Source of the DNA: VAZQ01 sp963817015
GTDB taxonomy: Bacteria > Pseudomonadota > Alphaproteobacteria > Rhizobiales > Xanthobacteraceae
DNA: 64,000 nt
Assembly: GCA_963817015.1 (NCBI GenBank)
Contig: CAWFMV010000010.1
Span: 248,001-312,000, forward strand
Reading direction: 5' to 3'
In this document: piece by piece, positions 49,266 to 58,355 of the stretch
How positions within the stretch are numbered: the stretch's first letter is position 1
Layout of the letters: every line of letters begins with the position of its first letter
Made by a program: the position numbers and the translations under genes
The notes under the pieces: model-generated
The model's input: the letters and a program-made list of their open reading frames with translations, nothing else
Databases searched by the model: none
What the model was told of the DNA's origin: nothing

Positions 49266-50659
49266 ATGATCGCCCCCCTTAACGAGATCAGCGCGCCGAC
49301 GCGCAAGCTCAGCGAATACATCGCGGGCGCGCTTGCGCAGGCGCTACCCGACGCGGTGGTCGAGAAAGCGCGCCATCACATCCTCGACACGCTCGCCGCC
49401 ATGGTGTCGGGCACCGAGCTCAAGCCCGGGCAGCTCGCAATCGGCTATGTGCAGGCGCAAGGCGGTGCGCCGGAGGCCTCAGTCGTGGGCACGCGCGTTC
49501 GCACCTCCGCGGTCAACGCCGCGCTCGCGAACGGCATGCTGGCGCACGCCGACGAGACCGACGACTCCCATGCGCCTTCGCGCACGCATCCGGGCTGCGC
49601 GGTAGTGCCGGCAGCGCTCGCGATCGCCGAGCGCCAGCGCGCCTCCGGCGCAGAGTTCCTGCGCGCCGTTGTGCTCGGCTATGACGTTTGCGCGCGAGTC
49701 AATCTAGGCGCTCGGGCCGGACGCGTTGGCGGCGGCCTCGCACGCGACCCACAGCATCGGCGGCACTTTCGGGGCGGGCGCCGCGGCGGGCGCCTTGCTG
49801 GGGTTGAACGCCGAGCAGATCCGCCATCTCCTTTCCTACTGCGCCCAGCAGGCGTCGGGCGTCGCCTGCAACGTGCGCGACTCCGAGCATGTCGAGAAAG
49901 CATTCGACTTCGGCGGCATGCCGGCCCGCAACGGTGTCGCGGCCGCCACCATGGTGGCCGCGGGTTTCACCGGCGTCGATGACGTATTCAGCGGCGAGCG
50001 CAATTTCCTCGACGCCTATTCGGCCAGGCCCGAGCCGTCGCGGCTCGCGGAGGCGCTCGGCGAGCGCTTCGAGATCATGGCGACCAACATCAAGAAATGG
50101 TCGGTCGGCTCGCCCGCGCAGGCGGCGCTCGATGCGCTCACGCACGTGATCGAAGGCGCGGCCTTTGCGATCGGCGACATTGCCAGCATCCGCGTCCACC
50201 TGCCCACGCGCTCGGCCCGCACCGTCGACAACGCGCCGATGCCTGACGTCAACGTGCAGCATCTCATGGCGCTGCTGCTCACCGACGCGCGCGCTGACAT
50301 TCCATTCGGTGCACGACCACGCCCGCATGCAGGATCCGGCCGTGCTCGCTGTGCGCCGGCTGATCGAGCTGGTGCCGAGCCAGGAGCTCGCCGAGGCCCG
50401 CCCGCCGCGACAGGCGATCGTCGAGCTCTCGCTGCGTGATGGCCGCTCGCTCACACACCGCACGCGCGCCGTGCGCGGCACGGCCGACAACCCGATGACG
50501 CGCGCCGAGGTCGAATCCAAAGCGCTCGATCTCATGCATGGCCCGCTCGGAGCGGCGCGTGGGCGAGGGCTGGTGGAGGCGTGCCGCCGGATCGAGTACA
50601 GTCCGGACATCAACGAATTTGCCCGGCATTGGGTGCCGGCCTCGGAGGAAACACAATAA
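49266..50659 (+). CDS. MmgE/PrpD-family protein 2 (frameshifted)
   Basis: About 464 residues. Blocks ARHHILDTLAAMVSGTELKP, NAALANGMLAHADETDDSHA, PSRTHPGCAVVPAALAIAER and FDFGGMPARNGVAAATMVAA are typical, including the Asp/His-rich HADETDD...HPG site. Frame changes lie near 49710 and 50295; otherwise clean. It is followed after only two bases by a Bug receptor, a strong sign of a shared substrate. Only about a third of the sequence pattern is shared with MmgE/PrpD 1 by eye, so the two may act on different acids. Reaction probably dehydration, isomerisation or decarboxylation of a polycarboxylate. Confidence 0.87.
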
Positions 50660-50661
50660 CG

Positions 50662-51681
50662 ATGGCGCGCTCGATGCCGGGCTGGCTGCTGACACGCTGC
50701 GCGCTTGTGGCCGCAGGTCTTGTGCTCGTTTTGGCTCCGGCGCGGGCCGACGACTTCTACAAGGGCAAGAGCATCAGTCTCGTCATCGCGACCGCGACCG
50801 GCGGCGGCTACGACACCTACGCCCGCCTTATCGCCCGCCATCTCGGCCGGCATATTCCTGGTCAGCCCAGTATCGTGCCGCAGAACATGCCGGGCGCCGC
50901 CGGCATTCGCGCCGCCAACTATCTCTACGCGGCTGCGCCCAAGGATGGCACCGCCATCGGCATGCTCGACCAGGCGACCTACCTCGACCAGGTGCTCGGC
51001 ACACCGGGTCTCACCGCCGATGCGACGCGCCTCAACTGGATCGGGCGCATCCTGAGCAACAGCGCCGTGCTCTATGCCTGGCATCTCGCCAAGGTGAAGC
51101 GGATCGAGGACGCGTTCACGCAGGAGCTGATCGTCTCGACCTCGGGCGCGGCCTCACGCCTCAACTGGACCGTGCTCAACAACGTCGTGGGCACCCGGCT
51201 CAAGATCATCACCGGCTATCAGGGCTCGAGCGACAGCCGGTTGGCGATGATCCGGGGCGAGGTCGATGCGCTGAGTCAACCTTGGCCGGTGCTCAAGATC
51301 GAGGCCGAGCAGCTCCTGCGCGACCGGCAGATCAATCTGCTGTTGCAGACCGGCGCCGACAAGCACCCGGAGCTTGCGCATGTTCCGAATATGATCGACC
51401 TTGCCAAGACGAACGAGGACAAGGCGCTCCTCGCCTTGTTCTCCTCGCCGTCGACCATCGGGCGATCGATCGCGGCGCCGCCGGGCGTGCCGGCCGAGCG
51501 GGTGACCATGCTGCGCGAGGCGTTCGCGGCGACGATCAAAGACCCGGCCCTGCTCGAGGAAGCCAACAGGCTCAAGCTCGAGCTCGACCCGCTCGATGGC
51601 GCCGCGCTGCAGGCCGCCATCGCCGGCACCTCGGTCGCGCCCGAGGTGGTCGCCCGCGCCCGCCGCGTCGCCGAGCGATAA
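50662..51681 (+). CDS. Bug/TctC-family solute-binding protein 4
   Basis: Intact 339-residue periplasmic receptor. A signal peptide (TRCALVAAGLVLVLAPARA) precedes DDFYKGKSISLVIATATGG, YDTYARLIARHLGRHIPGQP, SIVPQNMPGAAGIRAANYLY and APKDGTAIGMLDQATYLDQV. Later TRLKIITGYQGSSDSRLAMI and APPGVPAERVTMLREAFAAT match the DFY-GK subgroup at 20402 and 42194. GGAGGAAAC stands upstream of ATG 50662. Directly coupled to the MmgE/PrpD gene (two bases). No membrane components nearby. Confidence 0.92.
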   Translation: MARSMPGWLLTRCALVAAGLVLVLAPARADDFYKGKSISLVIATATGGGYDTYARLIARHLGRHIPGQPSIVPQNMPGAAGIRAANYLYAAAPKDGTAIGMLDQATYLDQVLGTPGLTADATRLNWIGRILSNSAVLYAWHLAKVKRIEDAFTQELIVSTSGAASRLNWTVLNNVVGTRLKIITGYQGSSDSRLAMIRGEVDALSQPWPVLKIEAEQLLRDRQINLLLQTGADKHPELAHVPNMIDLAKTNEDKALLALFSSPSTIGRSIAAPPGVPAERVTMLREAFAATIKDPALLEEANRLKLELDPLDGAALQAAIAGTSVAPEVVARARRVAER

Positions 51682-51969
51682 CCGCATAGTCCGGGACGCG
51701 CTGATGTATACAGTTCCACACGCTCGGCCTCATGGTGAGGAGGCGCGCCATGCAGGCGCAGCCAGCGTACACGTGGCTGCGATGCGCGCCGTCTCGAACC
51801 ATGGCAGCAGGCTCGAACTCGCGGCCATCCTTCGAGACGCCCTCGCCATAGCGCGTCGAAGACGCGCGTGAACGCGCTTATGGCTCGGGCTCCTCAGGAT
51901 GAGGTCGGAATAGTGGAAAGATTCACAGCCTCTCAGGATGACGGGGATAGGCCGTATGCGCAGCGGCGC
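51682..51969. repeat. Intergenic palindromic element containing 36-bp module
   Basis: Between two convergent genes. It contains at 51847-51882 a 36-bp palindrome identical to 29331-29366. The flanks (TTCGAGACGCC and GCTCCTCAGGATGAGG, with CTCAGGATGA repeated at 51934) belong to a different dispersed element. No gene is visible. Confidence 0.75.
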
Positions 51970-53457
51970 TCAATTCTCCGCCACCGCCGAACGTCCGGCC
52001 AATCGTCCGAACACCGCATTGCGGGTCTGCCCGGTGAACGACGGGTAGTTGTGAAAGAACAGCCCCACGATGTCGCCTGAGGCGAACAGGCCCTTGATCG
52101 GCTGATCGATCGTGCTCATCACCTGCGCGTTGCGATTGATCTCGACGCCGCCGAACGTGAAGGTGATGCCGCACGTCACCGGATAGGCGCGATAGGGCGG
52201 CTCGTCGATGCGGGTCGCCCAGTTCGACTTCGGCACCGCCAGGCCCTTGGCGGCCTTGCCGTCCGGGCGGCGCGGATCGAACGCGGGCTGATCCGGCACC
52301 GCACGGTTGAATTCCTCGACCGTGTGCACCAGCACCTTCGGCTCGAGCCCCGCTTTAGTAGCCAGCTCCGCGATCGTATCGGCTTCGACAAAGGTCGCCG
52401 GATGGTGCGGATAGCGGAAGCAGCGGATGCCCTTCTGGTCGTAGATCTGGTAGCGCGGTCGCGCCCGGCTGCGCCGAGCACGGCGCGGCCGGTCTTGGCA
52501 TAGGTGTAGGAATGCTGCGCCTCGCCCTCGTCGAAGAAGCGCAGGCCCGAGCGCATTCACGGTGATGCCGTAGGGATAGTCGTAGCGGCTCTGGGTGTTG
52601 CCGCGGCCGTCCTCGTGCTGCGGCGTCTCGAAATCCGGCGCGTTGGCGTCGATCGGCGACATGTGGCCCGACTGCCAATGGCCGGCCGGCCGCGCGCCGA
52701 GGTCGAGCAGCATGCGCAGCACCTCGCCGGTGTCGTGCTTGGTGCCGCGCACCTTCATCATGTCGGTGTTGCCGGCGAGATAGCGCGCGCGCATTTCCGG
52801 ATTGGCCTGAAAGCCGCCCGCGCAGGCGATCACCGCCTTGGCCATGAGATCGTAGCGGCCGTCAGGACCGCTGACGCGCGACGCCTTCGACCCGGCGCAG
52901 ATCGCCGAGCACGCCGCAGACCGGCGACTTCGAAGCGGATCTCGATGCCGAGACGCTCGGCGATCTGCCGCCACTGCGTGAGCTGACCGAGCCCGCCGCC
53001 CGCCACGTGGATCGCGATGCCGCGCTCGAAATAGCGCTTGCCGTCGACCTTGGCGTGCTCCTTCAGCGGCTCCCATTTGATGCCGATCTCGCGCATCCAA
53101 TGAACCGCCGCGTTCGACTGCTCGACCAGCGTCTGCGCCAGCTCGCGGTTCATGCGGCCTTGCGTCATGCGGTCGAGATCGGCCATGAAATCGTCGGCGC
53201 CGTAGGGCGGGATCGCCATGGTGGCAAACAGCGTGTCGTCGACCTCCGGAATGAAGCGGCGGATTTCCGCGGCACCCGCATGGACGAAGCGAAAGCCGGT
53301 GCCCGGAATAGCGGGCGTTGCCGCCATATTCGGATTCAGGCGCCTTCTCGAGCATCACGACGCGTTGCGCGCCCGCCTCGCGGGCCGCGACCGCCGCCTC
53401 GAAGGCCGAGCTGCCGCCGCCGATCACGATGATGTCGCACGTCTCGACCCGCGCCAT
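51970..53457 (-). CDS. FAD flavoprotein, tricarballylate dehydrogenase-like
   Basis: About 494 residues of the fumarate-reductase flavoprotein family. The FAD motif is DIIVIGGGSSAFEAAVAARE, with ESEYGGNARYSG following. The body has MTQGRMNRELAQTLVEQSNA, GGGLGQLTQWRQIAERLGI, AVIACAGGFQANPEMRARYL and, at the end, KGLFASGDIVGLFFHNYPSF. The order resembles TcuA, which oxidises tricarballylate to aconitate. Frame changes near 53325, 52910, 52560 and 52450. ATG 53457 is used. The next gene upstream on the strand is a Bug receptor (14 bases), supporting import and oxidation of a tricarboxylate. Soluble, no signal peptide. Confidence 0.82.
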   Translation of the reverse strand: MARVETCDIIVIGGGSSAFEAAVAAREAGAQRVVMLEKAPESEYGGNARYSGHRLSLRPCGCRGNPPLHSGGRRHAVCHHGDPALRRRRFHGRSRPHDARPHEPRAGADAGRAVERGGSLDARDRHQMGAAEGARQGRRQALFRARHRDPRGGRRARSAHAVAADRRASRHRDPLRSRRSAACSAICAGSKASRVSGPDGRYDLMAKAVIACAGGFQANPEMRARYLAGNTDMMKVRGTKHDTGEVLRMLLDLGARPAGHWQSGHMSPIDANAPDFETPQHEDGRGNTQSRYDYPYGITVNALGPALLRRGRGAAFLHLCQDRPRRARRSRARPRYQIYDQKGIRCFRYPHHPATFVEADTIAELATKAGLEPKVLVHTVEEFNRAVPDQPAFDPRRPDGKAAKGLAVPKSNWATRIDEPPYRAYPVTCGITFTFGGVEINRNAQVMSTIDQPIKGLFASGDIVGLFFHNYPSFTGQTRNAVFGRLAGRSAVAEN

Positions 53458-53470
53458 GCTCGTCCTCGGC

Positions 53471-54496
53471 TTATTCCTCGGCCTTGATGCCCGCGAACGC
53501 CATGTACTCCTTGACGAGGCGCTCGGGCACCGCGGACAGCTTCTGCGCGATCAACTGCTGCAACTCGGCGCCACTCACCGCGCGCCCGACCGGCAGGCCG
53601 CGGCGGTCGGCCTCGGCGCGATACTCCGCATCGTCCATCAGCTGCTGATAGGACTGGCGCAAGACTTCGAGCCGCTCGGACGGGATGCCAGGCGGCCCCA
53701 GCAGCGGCAGACCGATATGGCTTGGCGTGGTGACGAGACCGAGCAGCGCCCGCGCGTTCGAATCGAGCACCACGTCGGCAAGGATCGGCACGCCCGCCAT
53801 GGCGTCAAAAGACTGAACAATCGGTTTGACTGCGCCCGATGAGATCAGGTCCGGCCTGGAATTGGCGATGCTGCCCTCATGTGTGAACAGTGCGTCGACC
53901 TCCCCGCGTTCGAGCGCAATGAGCACCTCGCTGAAGCCCGGATAGCCAGTCACGATCTTGAGCGGCCAGCCTTCGTACGATTCCAGCACACGCGGCGCGA
54001 TTGCGTTCTCGGAGCGCGCATTGAGCGACCCGACCACGATCGGGGTGCGCGCGCGCTTGAGATCCGCAACCGAGGTGATGCCGGTGCGCCGGTGGACCCA
54101 CAATGCGTTGGCGGCGCTGCCGGCGCCGCCGATGTAGGAGAAGCGCGCGAGGTCGTAGTTGATTCCCTTCTGCGGCACCACATTGCTGAGCAGAAAGCCG
54201 CTGCGTCCGGGCATGCCGAGCGTAAGGCCATCGGGTGCTGCCACGTTGTAGAGGTGGTTGGCGAGGATGATGCCGCCGGCGCCCTGCATGTTGCGCGCCA
54301 CGATGCCGGGCTGACCCGGAATGTACTTCGCGATGAACCGCGCAAGCACCCGCATCTCGCCGTCGACCCCGCCGCCGGGCGGAAAGCCGGCAACGAAATT
54401 GATCGTCTTGCCTGCGAAGACGTCATCGGCTGCCTGCGCCGGTGCAATCGCCAGGCACAAAACAACCAAGCACAGCGCAACGATATGAGAGAGCAT
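53471..54496 (-). CDS. Bug/TctC-family solute-binding protein 5
   Basis: Intact 341-residue periplasmic receptor. A signal peptide (SHIVALCLVVLCLAIAPAQA) precedes DDVFAGKTINFVAGFPPGGG, RVLARFIAKYIPGQPGIVAR, NMQGAGGIILANHLYNVAAP and DGLTLGMPGRSGFLLSN. The second half has GWPLKIVTGYPGFSEVLIAL and LGPPGIPSERLEVLRQSYQQ. It opens with DVFAGK instead of DFYRGK and forms a third subgroup among the window's receptors. It is flanked on the same strand by the TcuA-like flavoprotein and, six bases away, by the VOC protein, so the three likely form one operon. Confidence 0.92.
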   Translation of the reverse strand: MLSHIVALCLVVLCLAIAPAQAADDVFAGKTINFVAGFPPGGGVDGEMRVLARFIAKYIPGQPGIVARNMQGAGGIILANHLYNVAAPDGLTLGMPGRSGFLLSNVVPQKGINYDLARFSYIGGAGSAANALWVHRRTGITSVADLKRARTPIVVGSLNARSENAIAPRVLESYEGWPLKIVTGYPGFSEVLIALERGEVDALFTHEGSIANSRPDLISSGAVKPIVQSFDAMAGVPILADVVLDSNARALLGLVTTPSHIGLPLLGPPGIPSERLEVLRQSYQQLMDDAEYRAEADRRGLPVGRAVSGAELQQLIAQKLSAVPERLVKEYMAFAGIKAEE

Positions 54497-54501
54497 GGAC
54501 C

Positions 54502-54906
54502 TCAGACGGTCGCCTTTTCGGCTTTCTTCTTCTCGGCGCGGTCGGCGGCAAACTCGATGTCATCGTAGCCGTGCGCGGAAATGTCGAACAGATTGCCATC
54601 CGGGTCCATGGCGCGATACTCGGCGAACGGGCGGGTTGCCGGCCGCTCAGTCATCGGCTCTTCCCATTTCGCGAGCTTCGTCTCGACCTCTCCGAGGTTG
54701 TCGACCTGGAAGCCGAAATGATTGATGCCGCTCGGAGTCGCCTCGCCGCGATTACGCAGGAGCGCCAGCGTCAGGTAGCCATCGCTCATGTAAACGGCGC
54801 CGCTGCGCTCGGTATGAATGACCTTGAGCCCGAAGACCTCCTCATAGAACTTCGCAAGCCGCGCGGGATCTTTTGTCTTGATGGCAAGGTGACGGATTTT
54901 CGACAT
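54502..54906 (-). CDS. VOC-family (glyoxalase/dioxygenase fold) protein
   Basis: Intact 134-residue single-chain VOC protein. Paired beta-alpha-beta modules are visible: IRHLAIKTKDPARLAKFYEE, VFGLKVIHTERSG, then GINHFGFQVDNLGEVETKLA and RAMDPDGNLFDIS. The His residues of RHLAIKT and NHFGF are probable metal ligands; the usual late Glu is replaced by Asp in LFDIS or lies elsewhere. Charged Lys-rich tail. GGAGGA precedes ATG 54906. First gene of the operon with the Bug receptor and TcuA-like flavoprotein. Likely a small isomerase, lyase or dioxygenase; not assignable further. Confidence 0.87.
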   Translation of the reverse strand: MSKIRHLAIKTKDPARLAKFYEEVFGLKVIHTERSGAVYMSDGYLTLALLRNRGEATPSGINHFGFQVDNLGEVETKLAKWEEPMTERPATRPFAEYRAMDPDGNLFDISAHGYDDIEFAADRAEKKKAEKATV

Positions 54907-55654
54907 TTTTCCTCCGCGAAGCTGCGTTGATCGAACCTTGGAATGGTACGAAATGCACCCGGTACAGTCAAACCGGCGTAGGATGCCGTTAACGCTGCGC
55001 TCTTCTGCAGCTTCGCATTGCCGTTCGGTTGGATAGCACCCATGCTGTCCGAGCTTGACCCACACGCAAGCAAGAGTGCAGGCGATGACGCATCACGATT
55101 GTGGTTGCACAAGCCATCCGCTGAATCGGATCAGAACTCTTTCCAATTCGAAACTCTTTCGCACTCACGTAGCCGCTTCACACAAGACATCTGTTCGTTG
55201 ACTTAGAGTCGTGCGTGCCAACGCATCGACACACATATTCGAAGCGCGTTATTGCCTTGACTCAAGCAAACTCAAATTCAATTGTTGATGAAGCATTGTC
55301 ATCGTGCTGTCACGTGCGCAGATGAATGAAGTTTGGCGTCGATGACGCTCGGTTTGCACCATGCGCGCACGCGCTTTTAAGTAGCCACTTGATCTTCGTT
55401 CAGCTCGTTCCAGTAAACCTCAAATTGCAAAACATTCGAGCCAAGTTCATCCGTCCTTTTGTGTGCAATCATTCGCCAGAACAACTCTAAATACGCGCCA
55501 TAGATAATCGTTATTCCTGCTTTGATGCTACTTTGTGCGTTATCGTCACCTTATTCGCCATAACAAATCCACACTTCAACATCATCGAGCAAATAGGTGT
55601 CATCGAATTTTGAAATGGTGCACTGGCAGCGGTATCCGCTGGGGGAGTTGTGTC
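54907..55654. other. AT-richer intergenic island without a clear gene
   Basis: 748 bp with clearly lower GC than both flanks, especially 55100-55650 (for example TTTTAAGTAGCCACTTGATC). A 62-codon frame at 55018-55206 lacks a ribosome site and a recognisable product. I see no strong hairpin with T-run. The long AT-rich leader ahead of the TAXI gene could hold regulatory sites or a small RNA, but nothing specific supports this. Confidence 0.5.
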
Positions 55655-56842
55655 ATGCGTATTCTCACGATCATCGCTTCAATGTTAGTTCTGATTTCAA
55701 CTAATCCATCGAGCGTCATTGCAGAACCTCTGACGCCTTCAAGATCCACTACCCCCGTAGTGGAAGTGGCCCAGGCCAAGCGCGGGGCAACGAACCCAAT
55801 CCCGCGACGCGATCAGCAAGGTCAGCCGCTTCGCGACGATACGCTGAAGTTCAAGCTCAATTCCTGGACCATCGGTCTTGCCGCCGGTCAACTGGAGGGT
55901 GCGCCGCTGCGCTTTGCGACCGAGCTTGCCCGTGTGCTCGACGACGGCGACAACATGCGCGTGCTACCGATAGTTACGCGCGGCATCTTCGACAACATCT
56001 ACGATCTTTTGTATCTGCGCGGCATTGATGCGGCGATCGTCTACGGCGACGTGCTCGAGCATTTCCGCACGAATGCCAAGATCGGCAGCCTCGAGCAGCG
56101 CGTGAACTACATCATGCCGCTGTTTCCGTCCGAGGTGCACGTCTTCGTGCGGCCCGAGATCAAAAAGCTCGAGGATCTCGCCGGCAAGCGGGTCAATTTC
56201 AACACCAAGGGCACGGCGGCGGCTTACACCGGACCCATCATGTTCGAACGCCTTAGCATCAAGGTCGATGCGCAATTTGTGCCGCATCCAATCGCACTGG
56301 CCGAGATGCTCAAGGACGACAAATACGCCGCCGTCGTCTTTGTCTCCTCCAAGCCACTCGACGCCTTCCTGAAGCCCAAGTGGCCGGAAGGGTTCAAGTT
56401 TCTGCCGGTGCCTTTGACCCAAAGTCTGGAGGAATACTACGTTCCAGCCCAGCTCGAGACGGGCGACTACCCTGCCCTCATCCCGGAAGGCGGCAAGATC
56501 CAGACCATCGCAGTCCCGTCGGTCCTGGCGGTGTTCAACTGGCCGGGGGAGAACGAGCGCGCCAGGCGCGTTGGCCGATTCATTGATTATCTGTTCGAGC
56601 GCTTCCCCAAGTTGCAGAACGAGCCGGGCTACCATCCAAAATGGAAGGACCTGAACCTGGCTGCCACCGTTCCGGGCTGGAAGCGCTATGCGCCCATGCA
56701 GGACAAGCTCGCCAAGCTCGTCAATCCGCGCCGGGGTGCTGACAAGGCCACCGAGCTGAGCGAGCAGCTCGAGCGCATGCTACCCGGCGACAAATCCGCG
56801 CAGCAGCAGCTGCTGCGCGATCTGCTCTCGCGCCAGAGGTAG
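55655..56842 (+). CDS. TAXI-family periplasmic solute-binding protein
   Basis: Intact, 395 residues. GGGGGAG supports ATG 55655; the frame is open upstream but without a start of similar quality. Signal peptide (RILTIIASMLVLISTNPSSV) then a low-complexity linker rich in Pro/Arg and a type-2 binding-protein fold: KFKLNSWTIGLAAGQLEGAP, RGIDAAIVYGDVLEHFRTNA, IKKLEDLAGKRVNFNTKGTA and APALIPEGGK-like YPALIPEGGKIQTIAVPSVL. This matches TAXI (NMT1-like) receptors of TRAP transporters. No TRAP membrane gene follows, so it may be a sensor or an adapted binding protein. It starts a one-strand run of envelope genes to 61664. Confidence 0.85.
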   Translation: MRILTIIASMLVLISTNPSSVIAEPLTPSRSTTPVVEVAQAKRGATNPIPRRDQQGQPLRDDTLKFKLNSWTIGLAAGQLEGAPLRFATELARVLDDGDNMRVLPIVTRGIFDNIYDLLYLRGIDAAIVYGDVLEHFRTNAKIGSLEQRVNYIMPLFPSEVHVFVRPEIKKLEDLAGKRVNFNTKGTAAAYTGPIMFERLSIKVDAQFVPHPIALAEMLKDDKYAAVVFVSSKPLDAFLKPKWPEGFKFLPVPLTQSLEEYYVPAQLETGDYPALIPEGGKIQTIAVPSVLAVFNWPGENERARRVGRFIDYLFERFPKLQNEPGYHPKWKDLNLAATVPGWKRYAPMQDKLAKLVNPRRGADKATELSEQLERMLPGDKSAQQQLLRDLLSRQR

Positions 56843-56879
56843 GACGTCGGCCCACACGACAACCCTCAGGGGTGCTCCT

Positions 56880-57584
56880 GTGCTGAACATGTCCGGAAAG
56901 CAGGACATCGATTGCGTGCCGCCTCTCACTGCGGGCGGACGCAATCCATGCGCATGTTCGGTTCGAGCGCGCGCCGCGCTCTGGCCGTGCGGCTGCATGC
57001 TCGCTCTGTTGCTGTTGAGCGATCCGCTATGCGCCCAGTCTACCGGCGTAGTGACGGAGAGCACGGCGGGCATATCCGACGATGCCCTGCTCTCTCCTCA
57101 GCCGGAGCCAGACTGCGTCTTCAAGACCGACGACCCCAACGCCACCGAGCGTCAGCAGCTCGATTATGAGCGGCAGTGCTATCGGCACGCCGAGATGATC
57201 GTACGCAATCGCCTTGAGATGCTGCAGAGCGCGATCAAGCAGCGGGCCACCGTCACGCCGAGCCGCGCTGCGCCGGCTGCCGCGAGCCCGAGCGCGCCAA
57301 CGAAAGATATCGACGGGGCTCAGCGGCTGGTCGAGCTCGGCGACCGGCATATGAACCAGGGCAATGTCGCCATTGCGCGCGAATACTACGCACGCGCGGC
57401 CGACCTCGGGCTCGCCGCCGCGGCGCTGAAGATGGCCGAGACACAGGACCCCAGGGAGCTCGCACGCTTCAACGTGCGCGGCGTGAAGCCTGATCTTGCG
57501 GAAGCAAAGCGTTGGTACCAACGCGCATTGGAACTCAAGGCATCGGAAGCGGAGGCCAGGCTACGTCGCCTGCAAGAGCAATGA
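56880..57584 (+). CDS. Secreted Sel1/TPR-module protein
   Basis: About 234 residues, intact. The start is GTG 56880 or ATG 56889; a hydrophobic segment (WPCGCMLALLLLSDPLCAQ) about 35 residues in is a signal peptide or lipobox-like anchor. The C-terminal 90 residues are a Sel1/TPR-type helical module, VELGDRHMNQGNVAIAREYY, ARAADLGLAAAALKMAETQD, AEAKRWYQRALEL. Nearly the same module ends the J-domain protein at 58356 (about half identical by eye), so the two probably bind the same partner. Between is a Cys-bearing helical part (PDCVFKTDDPN, YERQCYRHAEM). Function unknown. Confidence 0.83.
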   Translation: MLNMSGKQDIDCVPPLTAGGRNPCACSVRARAALWPCGCMLALLLLSDPLCAQSTGVVTESTAGISDDALLSPQPEPDCVFKTDDPNATERQQLDYERQCYRHAEMIVRNRLEMLQSAIKQRATVTPSRAAPAAASPSAPTKDIDGAQRLVELGDRHMNQGNVAIAREYYARAADLGLAAAALKMAETQDPRELARFNVRGVKPDLAEAKRWYQRALELKASEAEARLRRLQEQ

Positions 57585-57723
57585 TGCCTGTTAAAGCGAA
57601 CCTGCTGTGTTTGCGGTCACGCGCAAACGCGGCCAACAAGAAGAGAGGCTCTGAAGCCTCAGCTTGCGTTGCAACATGTTGGGGAGCTCGCCATTGGGCT
57701 TCCGCGTCAACAGGGGATGAGTG

Positions 57724-58242
57724 ATGAAGAAAGTTGATCGACGAAGTGTCGTGGGGGCACTGGTGACCGCCGGAGCCACCGTCGGCGTCACCGGCGTGGC
57801 GGACGCGCTGCCGCCCGAGCTGCGCCTGCGCGACCTGCAGCTGAAATCACAGTTCGGCTGCCTCTACCATTGCGATTTCGGCGATCACGCACGTTTTTCC
57901 CAGCAGCTCCGCAACATCAATAATCATTTTGCCGCCTACAATTACGACCAGCGCGCGCTCAAGCTGGTCATTGTGGCGCACTCGGCCGGCATCAAATTCT
58001 TTCTCAAGGACCTTGCTGATACGCCCTGGGCGCAGGAGACGATCGATCCAGAGCTGCTCTCGCGCACGATGTCGCTCACCCAGCATGGGCTCGAGGTCTA
58101 TCTCTGCAAGGTCACGTTTGCGACCCTCAAAATCGACCTCGGAAAGGCCCGCACCGACAGCTACATCAGGCTGGTTCCGTCCGGGATTGCAACGGCATCC
58201 GCCCTTCAGGCTAAGGGCTACTCTTATCTCAAGGTCGGCTGA
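57724..58242 (+). CDS. Exported DsrE-family-like protein
   Basis: 172 residues, intact. The N-terminus KKVDRRSVVGALVTAGATVG is a possible Tat signal with twin Arg. The mature part resembles DsrE/DsrF-like proteins: CLYHCDFGDHARFSQQLRNI, LKLVIVAHSAGIKFFLKDLA, GLEVYLCKVTFATLKID and LVPSGIATASALQAKGYSYL. Cytoplasmic DsrE proteins carry sulfur on a Cys; here the Cys in VYLCKVT and YHCDF are candidates, but in an exported protein such a role is unproven. ATG 57724 has AGGGGA upstream. It lies between the two Sel1-module genes. Confidence 0.8.
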   Translation: MKKVDRRSVVGALVTAGATVGVTGVADALPPELRLRDLQLKSQFGCLYHCDFGDHARFSQQLRNINNHFAAYNYDQRALKLVIVAHSAGIKFFLKDLADTPWAQETIDPELLSRTMSLTQHGLEVYLCKVTFATLKIDLGKARTDSYIRLVPSGIATASALQAKGYSYLKVG

Positions 58243-58355
58243 TCAGGGGTATCGCTACGGCACAACGATCGGATCAGCAGGCTTGAGGAGCGGAGGCTCG
58301 GTCGGCGCTATGCCGGCCGAGCGCATCCGCGGCACGTCGACAGGGATCGAGTCAT

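Noticed and set aside
55018..55206. 62-codon frame in the AT-rich island
   Set aside because: No ribosome site, no homology recognised, and composition differs from coding DNA in the window.
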